21,134 nucleotides of DNA from IMG/VR virus record IMGVR_UViG_3300027971_002207, positions 1-21,134 of that record; one strand, 5' to 3'. Numbering within the stretch: position 1 is the first letter of the stretch; every line of letters starts with the position of its first letter. This document shows positions 20,505-21,134 of this stretch, piece after piece. Below the pieces are notes generated by a model, which ran no database searches, had not been told where the DNA came from, and saw only the letters and a list, made by a program, of their open reading frames with translations. A program made the position numbers and the translations under genes. This stretch comes from a virus.

Positions 20505-20930
20505 TTATTTACCGGTACTTCCAAATCCTTTATGACCTCTTTCTGAATCATTTAATTCATTTACTTCTACAAGTTCGATTTCTGGATAAGGTAATATTAA
20601 TAATTGCCCTATACGATCTCCGACTTTATATTTTAAAGAATCTAATCCATTAGTTTTATTAAATACAAATCGTATTGTTCCACGATAACCACTATCCACT
20701 ACTCCTACACTATTAGATAGATCTAATTCATAATTGCAAATCGATGATCTTGGAAATATTAACCCTACATGCTCTTCAGGTATTTCGATAGCCAATCCGG
20801 TATCATATATAACTTGAAATGTAGTATTTGATACAATACTTACTGCCGTTAAATCTAATCCAGCATCGCCTGGTTTTGAATACTTTGGTATAACGGCATT
20901 TTCATTAATCTTTTTTACTTTTATCTTCAT
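20505..20930 (-). CDS. dut: dUTP pyrophosphatase (trimeric dUTPase)
   Basis: Splits dUTP to dUMP and pyrophosphate, keeping uracil out of phage DNA and feeding dTMP synthesis. The 141-aa protein shows all five motifs of the homotrimeric family: AGLDL (23-27), PRSS (60-63), GVVDSGYRG (76-84, with the catalytic Asp79 and the uracil-stacking Tyr82), GDRIGQ (104-109) and the glycine-rich arm RGHKGFGSTG (131-140). The length is typical (E. coli 151 aa). Its start lies inside the end of the PnuC-like gene, with a 26-base overlap, which points to coupled translation. Nothing is missing, so it should be active. Confidence 0.96.
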   Translation of the reverse strand: MKIKVKKINENAVIPKYSKPGDAGLDLTAVSIVSNTTFQVIYDTGLAIEIPEEHVGLIFPRSSICNYELDLSNSVGVVDSGYRGTIRFVFNKTNGLDSLKYKVGDRIGQLLILPYPEIELVEVNELNDSERGHKGFGSTGK

Positions 20931-21134
20931 TTTCTTTTAATTTATAAAGCCCATACACATTAATTATAATGATAATAATGCTTAGGGCAAGGTGACTATA
21001 ATTACGTATGGATATATCATATAATATCCACCCGATATCGCCGATTATCCATACGTATATAGCATATTTTAAGTTTCCAATACTATTTAATATAAATCCT
21101 ATAATGATCATTATAGTGCATATCCATCCAAATA
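20905..21134 (-). CDS. PnuC-like small membrane protein, 5' end cut by the window
   Basis: A small integral membrane protein with hydrophobic segments at the visible N-terminus (ATG at 21111), at about residues 17-31 (YAIYVWIIGDIGWILYD) and 42-57 (LALSIIIIIINVYGLY), then a lysine-rich tail. The W-I-x-x-x-x-WIxYD and Y-x-x-x-x-L-x-x-x-x-x-x-N-x-x-G-x-x-K-x-K pattern resembles short phage proteins related to PnuC (nicotinamide riboside/mononucleotide transport). The reading frame remains open upstream of 21111 to the window edge, giving F-G-W-I-C-T-I before the Met; this fits the family's first helix. The true start therefore probably lies outside the window. A role in NAD precursor uptake is possible but unproven for proteins this small. 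Confidence 0.6.
   Translation of the reverse strand, partial: FGWICTIMIIIGFILNSIGNLKYAIYVWIIGDIGWILYDISIRNYSHLALSIIIIIINVYGLYKLKENEDKSKKD

Noticed and set aside
1-21134. tRNA genes, CRISPR arrays, insertion sequences, integrase or attachment sites
   Set aside because: Read through on both strands by eye: no cloverleaf-like stretch between genes, no regularly spaced repeats, and no transposase or integrase motifs. Gaps between genes are almost all below 130 bases, so there is little room for them.

Overview
This window looks like part of a T4-like (myovirus) double-stranded DNA phage genome from its replication and DNA-metabolism region. Every supported gene is on the minus strand, genes are packed with overlaps or gaps of a few bases, and the DNA is AT-rich. 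The core is a recognisable T4-type replisome: family B DNA polymerase, sliding clamp, AAA+ clamp loader and a probable small clamp-loader subunit. Start codons are preceded by A/T-rich tracts and almost never by a Shine-Dalgarno sequence. This, with a Bacteroidetes-style SSB tail, suggests a Bacteroidetes (flavobacterial) host; the host is an inference.

Layout in the direction of transcription (high to low coordinates): 21134-18670 holds a truncated PnuC-like membrane protein, dUTPase, a 340-aa protein with a possible nuclease core, and a leader-bearing protein of unknown function, ending at a strong terminator. 18542-14642 starts at a candidate promoter and holds a QueD-like enzyme, two small unknowns, QueE, a 78-aa gene flanked by 23-bp direct repeats, a probable ADP-ribosyltransferase, an unknown and a nucleotidyltransferase-fold protein. 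14637-9436 holds GroES, a glycosyltransferase, an SSB-like protein with an acidic DDDDLPF tail, GTP cyclohydrolase I (FolE) and DNA polymerase. 9413-5635 holds a second T-fold (PTPS-like) protein, a second glycosyltransferase-like protein and four genes whose products share an N-terminal leader, ending at a second terminator. 5549-56 starts at a second copy of the same candidate promoter and holds a DpdA-like transglycosylase, clamp, a small unknown, clamp loader, a conserved phage protein, a zinc-ribbon protein, the small loader subunit, two small membrane proteins and a hotdog thioesterase.

Two themes stand out. First, FolE, QueD and QueE make a 7-deazaguanine precursor from GTP and a DpdA-like enzyme would insert it into phage DNA, an anti-restriction modification. 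No QueC lies in the window, so the final base (carboxy-deazaguanine or preQ0) is open. Second, at least five otherwise unrelated proteins begin with variants of one amphipathic leader (consensus LIKEEIKKVLKE), several followed by a site resembling the T4 prohead-protease motif. I infer that this is a capsid-targeting tag for proteins packaged and injected with the DNA. The probable ADP-ribosyltransferase has a related short N-terminus, as does T4 Alt.
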